The notes: a model not told the origin generated them from the sequence alone. Positions 45,578 to 58,240 are shown, counted from the first letter of the stretch. The stretch is DNA of 64,000 nt from Acanthochlamys bracteata (GCA_019914995.1 CM034139.1:4442461-4506460), one strand, 5' to 3'. A program made the numbers and translations.

Positions 45578-46957
45578 AAATGTTTTCATTAAACGTATTA
45601 TTATTTTAAACTAAAAAAAGCTCTTTATCAAGAACTTTTTAAAACTATTTTTAAAAAATATCTTAATTTAAGTAATTCCAAATTACTCCGTAGTCTTACG
45701 GTGAAACTTGTTAAGTACTTAAATATTTGTAGCTATACATCTGTTCAATCCAGCACTTTTAATTACTTGGATTCTCAAAACATAGTGAGATTAATTGAAA
45801 ATTAATTAATTAGGCATCTAGCATTAGTTTAATTTCTTATCTCTTAGAGCATCCATCTTTAAGTACACGAAGCATATATATTTAGTTAATATCCTTATTT
45901 ATGAGCAAATCTTATATATCAACGTATGTATTCTGACAAAATATTATATAAAATAGATCGTATAAAAAATCGTACGAAACATTACTTGGATCACAAAGTA
46001 ATATTGATCTTATACATATCGTCAGAATAAAAAATCAACAGCTAAAAGGTATAAACAATTTGATAACTTTTCAAACAACATAAAGTTGAAGGAACTTCAA
46101 TGGAAATTTTCTTAAAGACCATTTGTATTTTAACCCAAAAAAAAAACAAAAATAAAAGTAAAGATTAAAGAATTGACCAGCCAAACAGGTGGGCCCATTG
46201 GGCTAAACCCGTGCCTGAGAAAGAACGAGGAAAATAAGGCCAGCAGCAATTAAATTAGGGCCGCTTTTAAAAGGAGCCGACCATTTTTGGCCCAAGATAT
46301 CGACATCTAACCACCTGCTTCTTCCCTTTTTATGATTCTAACACGTGTCCCCGTTGACTTCAATAAATAAAAAATAGGAGTAATTAGTTAGCCATTAACT
46401 TTTTCACCGTAGCAGTTTTCTTTGGAATACCCTATAGATTCTTATTTCATAACTATTTATTTATTTTATTTTATTTTGAGTTTATTGTCTGTAAACATAT
46501 TGCTATAAATTTGTAAACACATTTTTTTATTTGTGTAAATAAAATTAGTTAGTTTATGATTTTATTTATCTGTATCAATACATAGTTTATTTAATTTATT
46601 AACACATATATGCACACATAACTTATTTATTTATTTAAGTTTATGAACACGTTTTTTTACTAATCTATAAATATACAAGTACATTGATATGTGAACTTTT
46701 GTAGTTTATAGATTGTGAACATATTATTTGTAATTTATGAATATATGCTAATGAAAAACTTCAAACTCCAAATAATGAGGTGGTAAATAGTTATGACTAG
46801 CAAGAACCATAGAGTTTGATACATTTTTCTAAAAAATATTTATTACATCATTCTTGCGTCATTACTAAGTCACTAATTTATTTCTTTTAAATGCAACATA
46901 ATTGGTAGGGTCTTTTAGTTTAGGGTGTCTTTTAGTAAGCACAAAGTGAGGTAGTTT
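45578..46957. other. Gene-poor spacer with a GGCCCA/G-box island
   Basis: Mostly AT-rich. At 46175-46360 the composition changes and promoter-type motifs cluster: GTGGGCCCATTGGGCT near 46190, GGCCCA near 46290 and ACACGTGTC near 46341. No coding exon with a recognisable motif follows on either strand. Confidence 0.4.
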
Positions 46958-47190
46958 GGGTTTGGAAGTATTTATAAAATATATATTATTTGAAAAGAAA
47001 AATATTTTATTTTATTTTGATAATAAATTTATTATTTTTATTAATAAATAAAAATAAAAAAATATATTACGTAAAATTTTTTGTATTTTTTAAAATTTTA
47101 AATAATTTTATAAACTATTATAGAAAGTTTATTTAAAAATATAAATTAAAAAATTAATAAAAAATTTTTGTATAATGAAATGTCAAATAG
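46958..47190. mobile_element. MITE-like element
   Basis: TTTGGGTTTGGAAGTATTTA at the left pairs loosely with CTATTTGACATTTCATTATA (reverse complement of the right end). The interior is an AT foldback. The limits are approximate. Confidence 0.4.
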
Positions 47191-47253
47191 TCTTTTCACT
47201 ATTACGATTATTGCAATTGAAAAATGAGTTATGATTTTGGTGATTTTTTTTGA

Positions 47254-47548
47254 GGATGTGTTTCAAATGTTCGTAACTGAGTTTCGTGAGAGTGAAAAGT
47301 AAGAAGTAGAATTTCTTAAAAAATAAAGTGAAAGTGGAGTGCAGTATTTATGTTTCAATAGGTTTTGAAAGTGTGTTGAAAATTAAAAAATATAGTTGTA
47401 TTAAAAAATGTACAAATAAAAAGTTAGAATTGGAGTTCCGCATATAGAAGTGGAGTTCTGAGTTTCTTATATAATTGAAATATATAAATTGTTCGGAATT
47501 CAAAATCTGGCGGGAGAAAGTGGAGTTACGAATATTTGAAACATGTCC
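47254..47548. mobile_element. Tourist-like MITE with long inverted repeats, 295 bp
   Basis: GGATGTGTTTCAAATGTTCG followed by TAACTGAG at the left matches GGACATGTTTCAAATATTCG followed by TAACTCCA (reverse complement of the right end), about 25 matching positions. The flanks are TGA and TAA, one mismatch from a TAA duplication. The same TCAAATATTCGTAACTGA terminus occurs at the right end of the 54968 element, so the two belong to one family. Confidence 0.7.
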
Positions 47549-50251
47549 TAAAGAAACTGAGTTGGATTTATGTATTTTTTTTTTGTATAGCTAAAAATGG
47601 CTTTGTAGTAAAAATAAAACTATCAATATGAAAAAAGAAAGAAAGTATTGCTCAAACAAGTTGTTATATACAGATGAGAACCCTTAAAAAAAGTGCTTTT
47701 GTGAACGAGAAGTTGTTTGAAAACTTGGTGATGAAGATTTCCGGAAAGAATAAAAATATGATTAGAAATGTTGGCGTTAGAATTGAAATCTAATCGTTTT
47801 AAGGAGGTAAAAGAAAGGGAAAACACTTCTCAGATGAGAATTTTTGAAACAAAATCTACTCAAATTTTGTCAGAAAAATACAAAAACGATCTTCAAAAGC
47901 AAGTGATATATATGGTATGGAAACCAAGAGCATGTTCATTTGACTAACAAAGTACTAGGAAATGTTTAAAATAATTTTCTTTTTCAGATTAGAGCTATTT
48001 TGAATTTTTTTATGAAACAAATTTATTTTTTCTGACTAAAAAAATATAAATTATATATATATATATAATCTTGATAGATGCACATCAACACTAAGTGCAT
48101 ATTATGCACATCAGTTTTGAACTGTTAGATCGTTTGATCGGACAGTCAGAAGTTATTTGCTATCGGAGAGATACAAAAAGTCTATGGAGGACACCGTTGT
48201 CAATTCATTTAATATTTTTTTATGTATTCTTTTCTCCCACCCAGTCGAGCGATTTGGTCTACTTCTTCCGCACCATTGTCAAACACTCTCTAAATGTAAT
48301 CTAAAAATAAATTTCTAAAAAATAAATATTTAAGAAATAAATTTGTAAAAGTAAATTTATAAAAATTTGAAGTAGTCAATCAAGGATAGATTTTGATAAG
48401 AAAAATCACTTGGGAATAAAGTAAGCATGCTCCCAAAAGAGAGCTGACAACACATGTTAATGCTTAATTGTTTTCAGTAGTTTTGATTGCTTATTTTGAC
48501 CTCAATGGCAACAAAAACAAAACAGAGGGGGAAGAAAAAAGACACAGCAGCAATTGCTCCACTATCACATCTTCTGCTTGTTGTTTTGTTTATCCTTTCT
48601 GCACAAAAATTAGATCCAAACTTTTCTAGCCAAAATTATTGTTATTTAATATTTTAGCAAATAGAGAAATGCATATATCGGTTGACTTGTTTCTGAGCAT
48701 CTGGAATACTTTCAAGTGGGACGAACTATCATTACATTCTCAAGAATAATCTCTTTGGCATATTTTATATACAGGAATGAGCTATTTTCTTCTGTGTAAG
48801 CTTATAACAGCATGCTTTTGCCCACCGGTAATCCACAAATCAAAAGTAAGCATCCTATAAGCATAGTTGTCAGATGCAGATCGAACTATCCGGATTAACT
48901 CAAAAATCGTCGATCCGAACGATAAATCGGTTCGAATTTGTAAAAAAAATCGTCCGTGCAAATGACTCATTTTGATTCGCTTTGATCTATTTTGACCCGT
49001 TTCAATCTGATTGATCCGCCAATCCGGATCAAATCAGATTGAATAAAATTTAAAAAAAATAATTAAAAATTTTAAATTAATAATATATTTAATACAAAAA
49101 TAATTATTAATAATTATATATTATAAAAAATAATTTAAATTTTATATTTGAATATAATAATACAAAAATATAATTAATTATATCTTATATATATATATAT
49201 AAATTATTAATAATTTTTAAAATTTTATATTATAAAATATTCAGACTCAAATATGTATATTTAAAAAAATTAATTATATTCTTTTTATAATTTATCTATT
49301 TTATAATTTTATTTTCTTCTAATCTCCTAATTTATTCAAAAAATATTTTTTATTATAAATATTTGTTATTATTATTTTTGGTGGCAGTGATAGTGCCATG
49401 ATTGATAAACTACAATTTCCGTGCTAAAAGACACTAAACTGTAAACAAGACTGTTACTTGTGTATTGCAAACCGATTGGGAAACCTGCATACCTAGAGCA
49501 GTATAAATTGCATAGTCTGAAGATGGCAAATCTTCTCCTCAAACACGAATCCTCCACTGTTCATTTGACGCTTTGCCACTTTCCTACTTTCGTCGTATGC
49601 ATGCCAAAATTTGATAGTCATCATGTTTATCAAAGGACAAGTTCACAGTCACAAACATCTGCCCGGCGCTTAGAAGGGCATGAACACATTCAGGCGCAAC
49701 AAGTAACTCCACAATAACTCGGTGCTGTTGGATAACTAAGAGAGGACCTCTTGTCAAAAACACGCACAATTCTATAAGTAAAGATTTTGGCAGTGTCAGT
49801 ATATCATCCTATCAATTGACCGTTTTAAACAATCGATATTGAAAATAACTAATAATTAACTTACTATACATGAAGAGGATGCTAGTCTAAATGTAAGGTC
49901 AAGACACAAAGAAAAACAAACTGAAGTTGCATGAATTCAATTAAAGAATCCCCCGAGGAAAGAACAACAAAATTATCTGTACCACAGAAATTGGAACCAG
50001 CAGATTCAAATGGAAGAGCCAATTGATGCCCCCCTCAAAACATTTCGTTATGGTATTTGAAAAGTCAAAATTTCTCTTCTGATTCCTGCCAACGGTAAGC
50101 TGAGATTAGCAAGAGCAGAACAGCATAATCAGAAATCTATAACAGATCAGTATACAGAACTGTATCTACAATGAATGAACCTACTAAATTTGGAAGACAC
50201 AAGTAAAATGAAAGACATTTATCTATGCATAATTGTGTAAAATACCTACAA
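47549..50251. other. Gene-poor spacer downstream of IRX9H-like gene
   Basis: No gene was recognised. About 48050-48310 is less AT-rich but has no protein motif. 48852-49030 looks like one end of a larger transposon (separate entry). 49040-49330 is extremely AT-rich. 49400-50251 is probably the 3' flank and UTR of the IRX9H-like gene. Confidence 0.5.
48852..49035. mobile_element. Solo end of a GCATAGTTGT-type element
   Basis: It begins GCATAGTTGTCAGATG and continues with the CCGGATT / GATCCG / TTTGACCCG-type blocks also seen in both ends of the 58473-60040 element. No matching right end was found, so it looks truncated or decayed into the AT-rich DNA to its right. Confidence 0.5.
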
Positions 50252-53200
50252 TCATTGCAGAGTGGCAACAACTTCAAGATCCTTCTGCATTAACCAGCCT
50301 GGTGGATAAGAAAGGTCAGGAGCTTCTAAGTGGAGATGCCAAACCATAATCTCAGAGCAATTGTCTGGTAAGCCTTCCATCTGCCTTTCATCCTCAACCA
50401 ATTGCTCAATAAGCATGCTCGCCTGTAATTAAAAAATAAAGAGCCATTAAGTTAGTTTTTTTGTCCACAAACACTTCAAATCCTCATAGAGAATAATAGG
50501 TTAATGATTTTTGGTAAGAAGAAAAGGTTGACCACTTTAGGAGCTATTCGGAGGTTCTTCATGTAATCTTCCAGTTCTCTTTTGTGAAAAAAGGGAAACA
50601 TAAACACAAGCAAGAACTACGAAACTGTCGTTTGAGAGTAAGATGGACATACTCGGAGGCTTTCCTTTGCCATGTCATGTTGCCTAATAGGTTCTGTGGT
50701 TGGACGGCGCCACCTCTTAGGATCCCAAAGAATGGTACTATTAAATGCAAAACCTGATTCGTCAACATGAAATCTCCTAGACATCTTCAACCTAGGACTT
50801 GTGTGCCATCCGGTTACTTGACTGCCATTACAAATCGGCCCCTCCACTATCATCCTCCTCCTGTTTACAGTGAGCATAGCAACTGGCCATGTACCGAAAC
50901 GACTGCAGCAGAAAGTATCATAATGTAGCATCTTGTAAATATAACAAATTATTCAAGTAATTGTCTTATAAAAGGACAGACAAGAAAATACTGCTAGTTG
51001 GGTACCCATGGGAGGTAATGCTCCCTATGCTTTAAAATACACATGCAAACAACAATAAGGTCGATCCTCCTCATTAAAGTAAGCAGCATTTGCTTTAAGA
51101 CAATATTCTCTCAAATTCAGTATAGATTTCCTCAGTTCGCACCCACATTCTCCTTTAATCTAGTAATCTTCTAATCATACCTGCTTACTATAAATACCAA
51201 CAGACAGGCTGCTCCCTCTAAGTAACTGAATAATGAACTTTCTATGAGCCATCTTCTCATAAATTCATCATAACAAGATACAGCTGTCAAGCACCGATCA
51301 TACATTGCAGTCAATTATACAGTTACCATACGACTACGGAGAAAAGGAAAAGCACGTTGTTGTAACTTCTCAAAGACAGAAATTGATTTACTCAAACAGC
51401 ACACTTATCTACTTTAATTGGATTGCTGTAATGGCCTACCAAACTTTCAGGGAAGTTTATGAAGTACTAAGGGGAAAAGAAAAACCTCAAGTGCTCTTAC
51501 GAATAAACATGCATGCTATTGACCTAATAACAGATCCATTTCTGGGCATAAATCATAGTTAAATTGCCCCAACAAATTTGATCAATTGACAAAACAGCCA
51601 GCAAGTCTCTTCTGAAGCAGAGCTAACATGCATAACGCACTCAGATACTACAAACTAAAAATGTGAACATGGAATTTGCTACACACTTATTGGAGACATT
51701 GCAGAAGAAACGAAACAAAAGTAAATGGTTAATGGTGTCAACTGATAGTATCCTAGCAAAGAGAGCAAAGCTAATGTGGTGGAGGGCATTTGTCTCCTCT
51801 GGGAAGTGGAGATATTTCTATACAATTCTGTCATTGCTTCACCAACAATGGAACGATACTAGTTGTACATAGCAGTTTTCTTAATCATGACACAGTAGTT
51901 ACGAGTTCTAGGTGTTTGCTTTGGCATCACGAAGTTTAAATGGTCAAAGTTCAATTCACGACTACAGTAAACATGATAGTTTTTGTTAAGAAACTCATAA
52001 TGCTTCTAGCTTTCATTGTGCTTTTAAATGATTACATATAAACCTTGTTTAGTAAATTCCTTTATACTGTTAAAATTATATCTCATAATTATTACATATT
52101 CCTTTATAAATATGTATAATTTATGCATTATGTAATTTTAATATATAGCACACCATCCACCATACCCTACCCCCAGCCACTAATCCTAGCTCTTTATCAG
52201 CAAAGAGAAAAGCACATAGTTATGGTTCTCTAGAAGGTTACACATTCCACAAACACCTACGGTGAATCCAACTTTTAATGTTGCGACCAAAACATAGACT
52301 TCATTGATGATTATATGCAACTTTAAAGTGCACAAATATACACAAAAAAAGGAGTTGATGATACTACTCCAACTTTGATAAATAGTGAATATGCATAGAT
52401 ACAAGCGTAGAACACATCATTCCTACATAGATCTTTAGAATGAAAGACAGAGAGAAAGATTGAAACAATAATAATGACCAAATAGGTCAAACTGATTAAG
52501 GAATCAAGTTATGGCATTTCATTTATACGTAGTGACATTAGTGCATGAGCAACGACCTCCAAACTACTCATCTCAGAGAAAAAAAGTCCTTCTGCAAGAG
52601 CACGCAAGAAAGAAAAAGCTCTATGCAAGAGAACAAAGAGCACATGTTTTTGTCTAGAAGTATGAATAAAAATAAGTTAAAGTGGAAAAGATTAAATACC
52701 TAATTTTTCGCATTTGCTCAAAGAGTGCAAGCGAATAGACTCGTTCATCATCTGCAAAATATAATATCCCATCAAGTTGGTGCTTCTCAATATGAGAAAT
52801 TGCTACATTTTGTTGGTGAACGAGATTGTCCCCTATGCTTGAAGCATTTTGGCTGCATACAAGATGTCTATACATGACCCCAGTATTTCTTAAAAGCTTT
52901 GCAGTTTCAGGAGATTGTGATGACATCTCCACAACTATCCATAAAAGGGGTGGAGGGACATTCTTCAATGTATGAGCCAAACGTTGCAAATAGTATTCTT
53001 GAAACGGCCTTGGATAAGTAGGAGTCACTATAATGAGAAGCTTATGATACAATAACTCAACCTCCTCAATGAAAGGTGGAATGAGCAGCGCCTCAGGAAA
53101 CTCCTCGTTTAACTCCTGCCTTGTGACTGTATCTACGCTAGCATTTACCACATCTGCGGCTTCAACATGCAAAGCGTCATTCGCTAACAACTTAATTGGA

Positions 53201-53598
53201 GCACTTTCAACCTCCGTGTCTTCAAATGAGAACGCTTTATGTTTTGCCATGAAATCCTTGCGAATGTTGACAGAGAGGAAAGGCATGAAACCTGTGAAAA
53301 CTCCCGCCATAAAGAAGACAAACAAATGAAACACAGCCCTCCTCCAATACGAGCTCTTTATCCTTGACCTCTCATTCGAGCAGGAAGATCTTTGACCAAA
53401 AACACCACCACAAATTGATGCTTGAAATCTATTCAGTACTATTATCGGATCCAGGGCATTAGCTATATAGCTCAACAAGTAGCTTTTCCCGAGGTACATC
53501 TTGGGAGGGGGAGAAGAATCCCTAGACTCCATTCCATTCAATGTAGGAGAAGCTGCTCCATCTCTTTGCGAGCTCATATTTCTTCTAAAAGATGCCAT
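50252..53598 (-). CDS. IRX9H: GT43 glycosyltransferase, IRX9H-like (xylan backbone synthesis)
   Basis: Three exons (53598-52700, 50902-50653, 50422-50252) join in frame to 439 residues, a usual IRX9H length. A type-II membrane anchor, [20 protein letters not shown], sits at about residues 88-108, after a basic cytosolic tail. The Golgi-lumen GT43 domain follows with [51 protein letters not shown] and [14 protein letters not shown]. It continues [45 protein letters not shown] and [17 protein letters not shown]9H works redundantly with IRX9 in elongating the xylan backbone of cell walls (family knowledge). The metal-binding DDD of typical IRX9H is DDE here (about residues 283-285). An upstream in-frame ATG at 53607 adds three residues; MASFRR was chosen because homologues start that way. 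Confidence 0.92.
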
Positions 53599-54967
53599 TT
53601 TCAACAAAAGGACGTGAAAAATTCTCTAACTTTATTCAAATACTATCAAGAGGTTGACCTAAAGGAACAGATAAATATCAAAAATCACTTCTTCATTTGA
53701 TGGTAAGCAACCAGAATAGAATCAATTCGGCACGAAGAACAAGCGCCTCAGATTTGCAGAGAGCAGCAAATGCTTACTAATTGAAAGATGTAGTCCATGA
53801 ACAAACATCCCAACGTTGCGTCACTACTTTGAAGAATTTCTTCATCAACATTCAAAACTAATCCTCTAACCAGTTTCTCGGACTAGCAAATCCATGACTT
53901 CATGGATCCAAATTAACCCAAAAGTTTCTCAAGAAAAATTGCAATGAAACAGTACCGAGAACCTTCTCAGCAGCAGAAAATTTTATATCCCAGTACCGAG
54001 AGAAAAGCATTCCAGATCAAAAGCTGAACTCTTAACCAAAAAAAGAAGTAGAATTTCAAATTTTCGCAACTTCCAAGCTTCGATCTGGATCAAAATATCA
54101 TATTTCTTTGACCCATCGATCAATTTTACCAAAAAAACCTTCCCTTTGAATTCTTGTCGAGAAAGATTTGGTCTGGGTCGCGTTACAGTAACAAGAAGAA
54201 TTGAAGAAGACAGCAGTAGAAACAATAGCGACGGCAGACGAAAGAAGAAGTTCAACTCAATGCCCGGCGAACCGATTTTGTTCACACGTGCGCTCGAGTG
54301 GCCGTCCGATCGAAATCCACGGTGAAGAATGTCTGCTTTCATGCCGAACTTATCACCGAAATTGGCGGGATTGTTTTAGGATTCTTATTTTTTTTCATTA
54401 CACAAAAGTTGGTTTTTTTTTCTTAACTTAATTTAATAACATTAAAAGTCTTAAAATAGGGTTTCAGTTATTATTAACAACTTAATAAATGATATTTTGT
54501 TTAATTTAGATATAATGAACCCTTCACACGTTGAAAATTTTTTGCTGAAATTAGTTCAGACAGTAATGTGCTTAGCTGAAGTTGTGAAATTAAATAATTA
54601 TTGTTTTTTGTTGGCAAAAAAAGATTAACTAAAGGGGACTCAATCTTGTTAATACAGATTGTATACATACTCTTAGAAATAATCATATGTTAAAAAAAGA
54701 AAAATCGGTCGAAATTTTTCTGAGAAATGTTGCAGGAAGAAAATTTCAATTAAGATTCAATAATCAACGGAAAGAAATATATTTATTCATTTATATTCTC
54801 CTAAAATTTGTTGAACAAATATGTTTGTATGGACATTTTCTCATTTTCAGACATAAACGTTTACGCGAATACAATAAATTATTTCATTAACAAAACTCCA
54901 TCTCTTACCTTAAGAAGGAAATAATTAAATCACCTAGCTAACGCATAGTTATGGATACTCTCTGGTT
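53599..54967 (-). promoter_or_regulatory. Leader and promoter of the IRX9H-like gene
   Basis: A pyrimidine tract ending in CCTTTAG on the minus strand at about 53659 suggests a spliced leader. The GC-richer part at 54140-54360 probably contains the transcription start. 54400-54960 is AT-rich with nothing recognised. Confidence 0.4.
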
Positions 54968-55260
54968 GGGCATGTTTCAAACGGCGTAATTTTATTTTTT
55001 CAGTTAAATTTTTAATTTTAAATAATTTATATATTTTAATTATATAAAAAATTTAAAATTTTATTTTTATATATAAAATTTCAATGATAATTTTTATTAG
55101 CATATTTTTTAATATAATTATATTTTTTAATTTTTAATATATTTTTAAAATTTATTAAAATATAAATATTGAACTTTACTTTTATTTTATTTTTTAAAAA
55201 AATTTTATTTTTTACTTTTCATCTTTATAAAATTCAGTTACGAATATTTGAGACTCGCCT
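54968..55260. mobile_element. Tourist-like MITE, same family as the 47254 element
   Basis: GGGCATGTTTCAAACGGCGT at the left pairs with AGGCGAGTCTCAAATATTCG (reverse complement of the right end), which continues TAACTGAATTT. The AT-rich body is noncoding. Its right edge abuts the TAA duplication of the next, larger element. Confidence 0.6.
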
Positions 55261-55263
55261 TAA

Positions 55264-57963
55264 AGCTTTGTTTGGATGGAGGAGGTATAAAGAGAAAATG
55301 AGAGAAGAAAAAATAATTTTTTTTGATTTTGTGTTTGGTTTAAGACTTACTGTTTAGGAAAGAAGGAGAATAAGGGAAAGAAGGGGAGAAATAAGTCATA
55401 CGCAGCAGTGTGTTTGCAGGCTTATTTTCTCATTTCTGCCCTCATTACTTCTTCCTCTTCCTGACCCGTTCCCGCACGCAACAACGTGATCGTTCCTTCC
55501 GGCGCGTCTGACTTCTCTCTCCGGCATCTAGCTCCTCTCTTTCGTCCTCCGGCATCGTGATTTCGCCTATCGGCGTGCACGAGCAAAACCCTAGTCTTTT
55601 CTGTCTCGATCGCTGCCGAGATATTTCCGCTCACCGATCTGCCATCTGAACACTGGATCTATCTTCTGTCTCCGGCTATTGCGCTATCTTCGTCGTGCGG
55701 ACTCGCTCGATCTTCCGAATTTATGGTTTTTTTCCGATCGGACTACACTACACTTGGTACGTGTTTGTTTATTTTAAGTAATTTGTTCTTGGATTTTAGT
55801 TGGAAAACATGTTAGATTGCTGCAGTTTGCTTAAATTTTGTTATTTGCACATTACGATCTTAAATTGCTAAATTTGGCTCTCCCTCCTCCATCCGTTAGT
55901 ATTTGTGTCCATATTTGTTGCTATTTTTGGGTATTTTTTGTGATTCGTTTACTTCTGTAGTTTTAAGCAATTTTTCTGTTATTTTTGTTGAATCTTCTTT
56001 AATATAGGCTCTATATTTTTTCTTGAATTATTGGCTACGTCTCTGTATTTTTTTTTGAATTTGTCTGTGTGAGATCACTCACCTGTATACATTTATGGTA
56101 TGATGAATTCATGTGGTGAATGAATATTAATGAGTGGGTATGGGAAAAGCAATGAAGTAGCTTAATGGATTGTCCATAAAATTTTCACTGCAACTGCTTT
56201 GCAAATGCATTGCAGCTTACTTACTACAGATCTCCACAGTATTAGAAGTGTAGTAGTACTACTCATGATTAGCAGCTCATCTACATTGCATCCATTTTCA
56301 TTTATTGCTTCGATAGGGAAACCTTTTATGTTTTCATATTATCAGAACAATTTTTTTTGGTATATTCATTCAAAAAATATGTTTAAAACTTGTGAGCATA
56401 CAAATAAAAGTAGAAGAGTTGTACTACAAAGTACAAAGAAGTATATCTAATTTGTTAAACATTTAAACTTTGACAAAGTTGCTGTTCATTAGGCAGTTTT
56501 TTTTTTTTTTTTTTTGGTTGAAAAAGTTGTTCATTCAGATGCATATTGTTTTAACTGTTTAAGAATTTTTTGGAACAGCCTGCTTAGGATATGTTGCTCT
56601 TCAACTATGTAGGGAACTCTCCCCTCTCCCTCTATGTATTATAGACCCTACTGCAGGAAGTTTTTTTTTCTGGGCATGTTTTTTTATGAAAAAGTTGTTC
56701 ATTCAGATTCTATAGACCCTGCTGTGTAGTACACTGAGAGGTTGCACTGCTCGGAAACATGTGGAGAGGGCACCGGACGATCCTTCAATGCTTATCGTTA
56801 CATACGAAGGTGAGCACCGTCACCACCAGAACACGACAACTTCCGCCGCGGTGGCGATACGACTGCTATTCCTGCCGCCGCCGCCGTCGTCTTCGATCAA
56901 TCTCGAAATCATGTGATGTAATCTATTTTAGTTTTATTATTTTGCTGTAAAGAACCAACATAGAGAAAAGAAAATTTTTAGTAGTGAAACTGTGAAAGCA
57001 AAAGTTATATTTGTCGAGCTCTGGAGAAATTTTTGATGTGGGGCCACGTGGACTTCGGCGGAATTATTTTATTTATTTATTATTGGTGCTGCGAACGTGT
57101 GAATGGTAGAGATTGCTTTAGTTTTGTTTATTATTTAAGAGATTTGCTTTAGTTTTGTGTAAGATGTGTATTGTTTTATCCGAGTTCATTAGCTTTGCTT
57201 TGCTTTTCATTGATTTGTTTGAACTGAATTGAGGTGCTGTTGCAATATACTTTTTCATCGCAATTTTTATTTTATGTTTTTAATTAAACTTTTTAAGATC
57301 ATTACTGTAATTTTTAATTAAAAGAACGTAAGAAATTTTTATTTTGTTGTCGATGATGTCACTAGATTAATCATGTTGATATTATATTTTTAGTAACTAG
57401 TGCTAGTAGCTTGTTCGGGTGTAATCAAAATCTTGTTTTAGTTGATATCATATTGATGTAGTATTATCTGATGTTATATTATATATTATTGATATTTATA
57501 GTATTTATGTAATATTGCATCATATTATTATATCATGTGTTATTGGTGTTTATATTATGTTGATGATATCACTTGCAACTATAAGACCGTGATTTGTAAC
57601 TTATTTTTGTTAATGATATTGAAGTAAATTTGAAAATATTTTTGTATTGACTGTCTTTAATTTTTTATGACAATGAATGTCGAGAAAAATATTTTTTTAG
57701 TATTTGCGAAAATAAAAAGTAAATTTTAATATTTTCATCTAAAAAATAAACAAAATTATGCATTTTTATTTTTTTTTTCAATTATTACAAAGAAACACAT
57801 ATATAAGGATAGTTTTATCTTTTTTATCATTCTACTGCTTTCTCTTTATTAATTTATCCAAATACCATCACAATTTTTTCTTTTCCTTTCTTCTCCTTTT
57901 TTTCCTATCTCTTTCTTTCTTTCTACTTTTACTTTTTTATGAACCCTTCATCCAAACACAGCG
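55264..57963. mobile_element. 2.7 kb Tourist/Harbinger-like element carrying a WRKY fragment
   Basis: The left end AGCTTTGTTTGGATGG and the reverse complement of the right end, CGCTGTGTTTGGATGAAG, are inverted repeats. A perfect TAA flanks both sides (55261-55263 and 57964-57966). No transposase frame was found, so it is non-autonomous. The interior has a GC-rich leader-like block (about 55440-55760) with a donor-like GGTACGTG, and a WRKY zinc-finger fragment at 56735-56930. A repeated GAAAAAGTTGTTCATTCAGA lies at about 56520 and 56688. The structure fits a PIF/Harbinger-derived element that captured host gene DNA. Confidence 0.7.
56735..56930 (+). pseudogene. WRKY group IId domain fragment
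   Basis: In one open frame it reads [15 protein letters not shown] then [15 protein letters not shown]. This is the second half of a WRKY DNA-binding domain, with the zinc-ligand cysteine followed by 23 residues and then HRH, as in C2H2 group IId factors (WRKY7/11/15/17 type). The WRKYGQK half and the rest of the gene are absent. After a proline-rich run the frame ends at TGA (about 56913). It lies wholly inside the 55264-57963 element. Confidence 0.85.
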
Positions 57964-58019
57964 TAAAAGAGACGACATCAAACTTACGAACTAAGATTAT
58001 AACAAGAGAGTTATGTTCA

Positions 58020-58240
58020 CGCTACATTTTTCTAGAGATATTTGAAAATATTTAAAATACTTTTTCTAAAAATATTATAAAAAAATATTTTTTTAATTTA
58101 AAATAATATATTATAAACATTAAAATTTATTTATAATTTGTTATACAGTGTCAACTAGATAACTAAAATATATTTTATTAATAAAATGAGTGCATTCAAA
58201 AATAATTTAAAATATCTCTCTAAAATAATTGTGTGTAGCG
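58020..58240. mobile_element. MITE with CGCTACA termini, about 220 bp
   Basis: CGCTACATTTTTCTAGAGAT at the left pairs with the reverse complement of the right end, CGCTACACACAATTATTTTA then GAGAGATATTT. The match is good at the outer 7 bases and again in the AGAGATATTT block. No target duplication is obvious. It differs from the Tourist-like family. Confidence 0.6.

Noticed and set aside
55440..55760. First exon of a real gene inside the 2.7 kb element
   Set aside because: It looks like a GC-rich leader with a donor, but no continuing conserved coding sequence could be found, so I treat it only as possible captured DNA.
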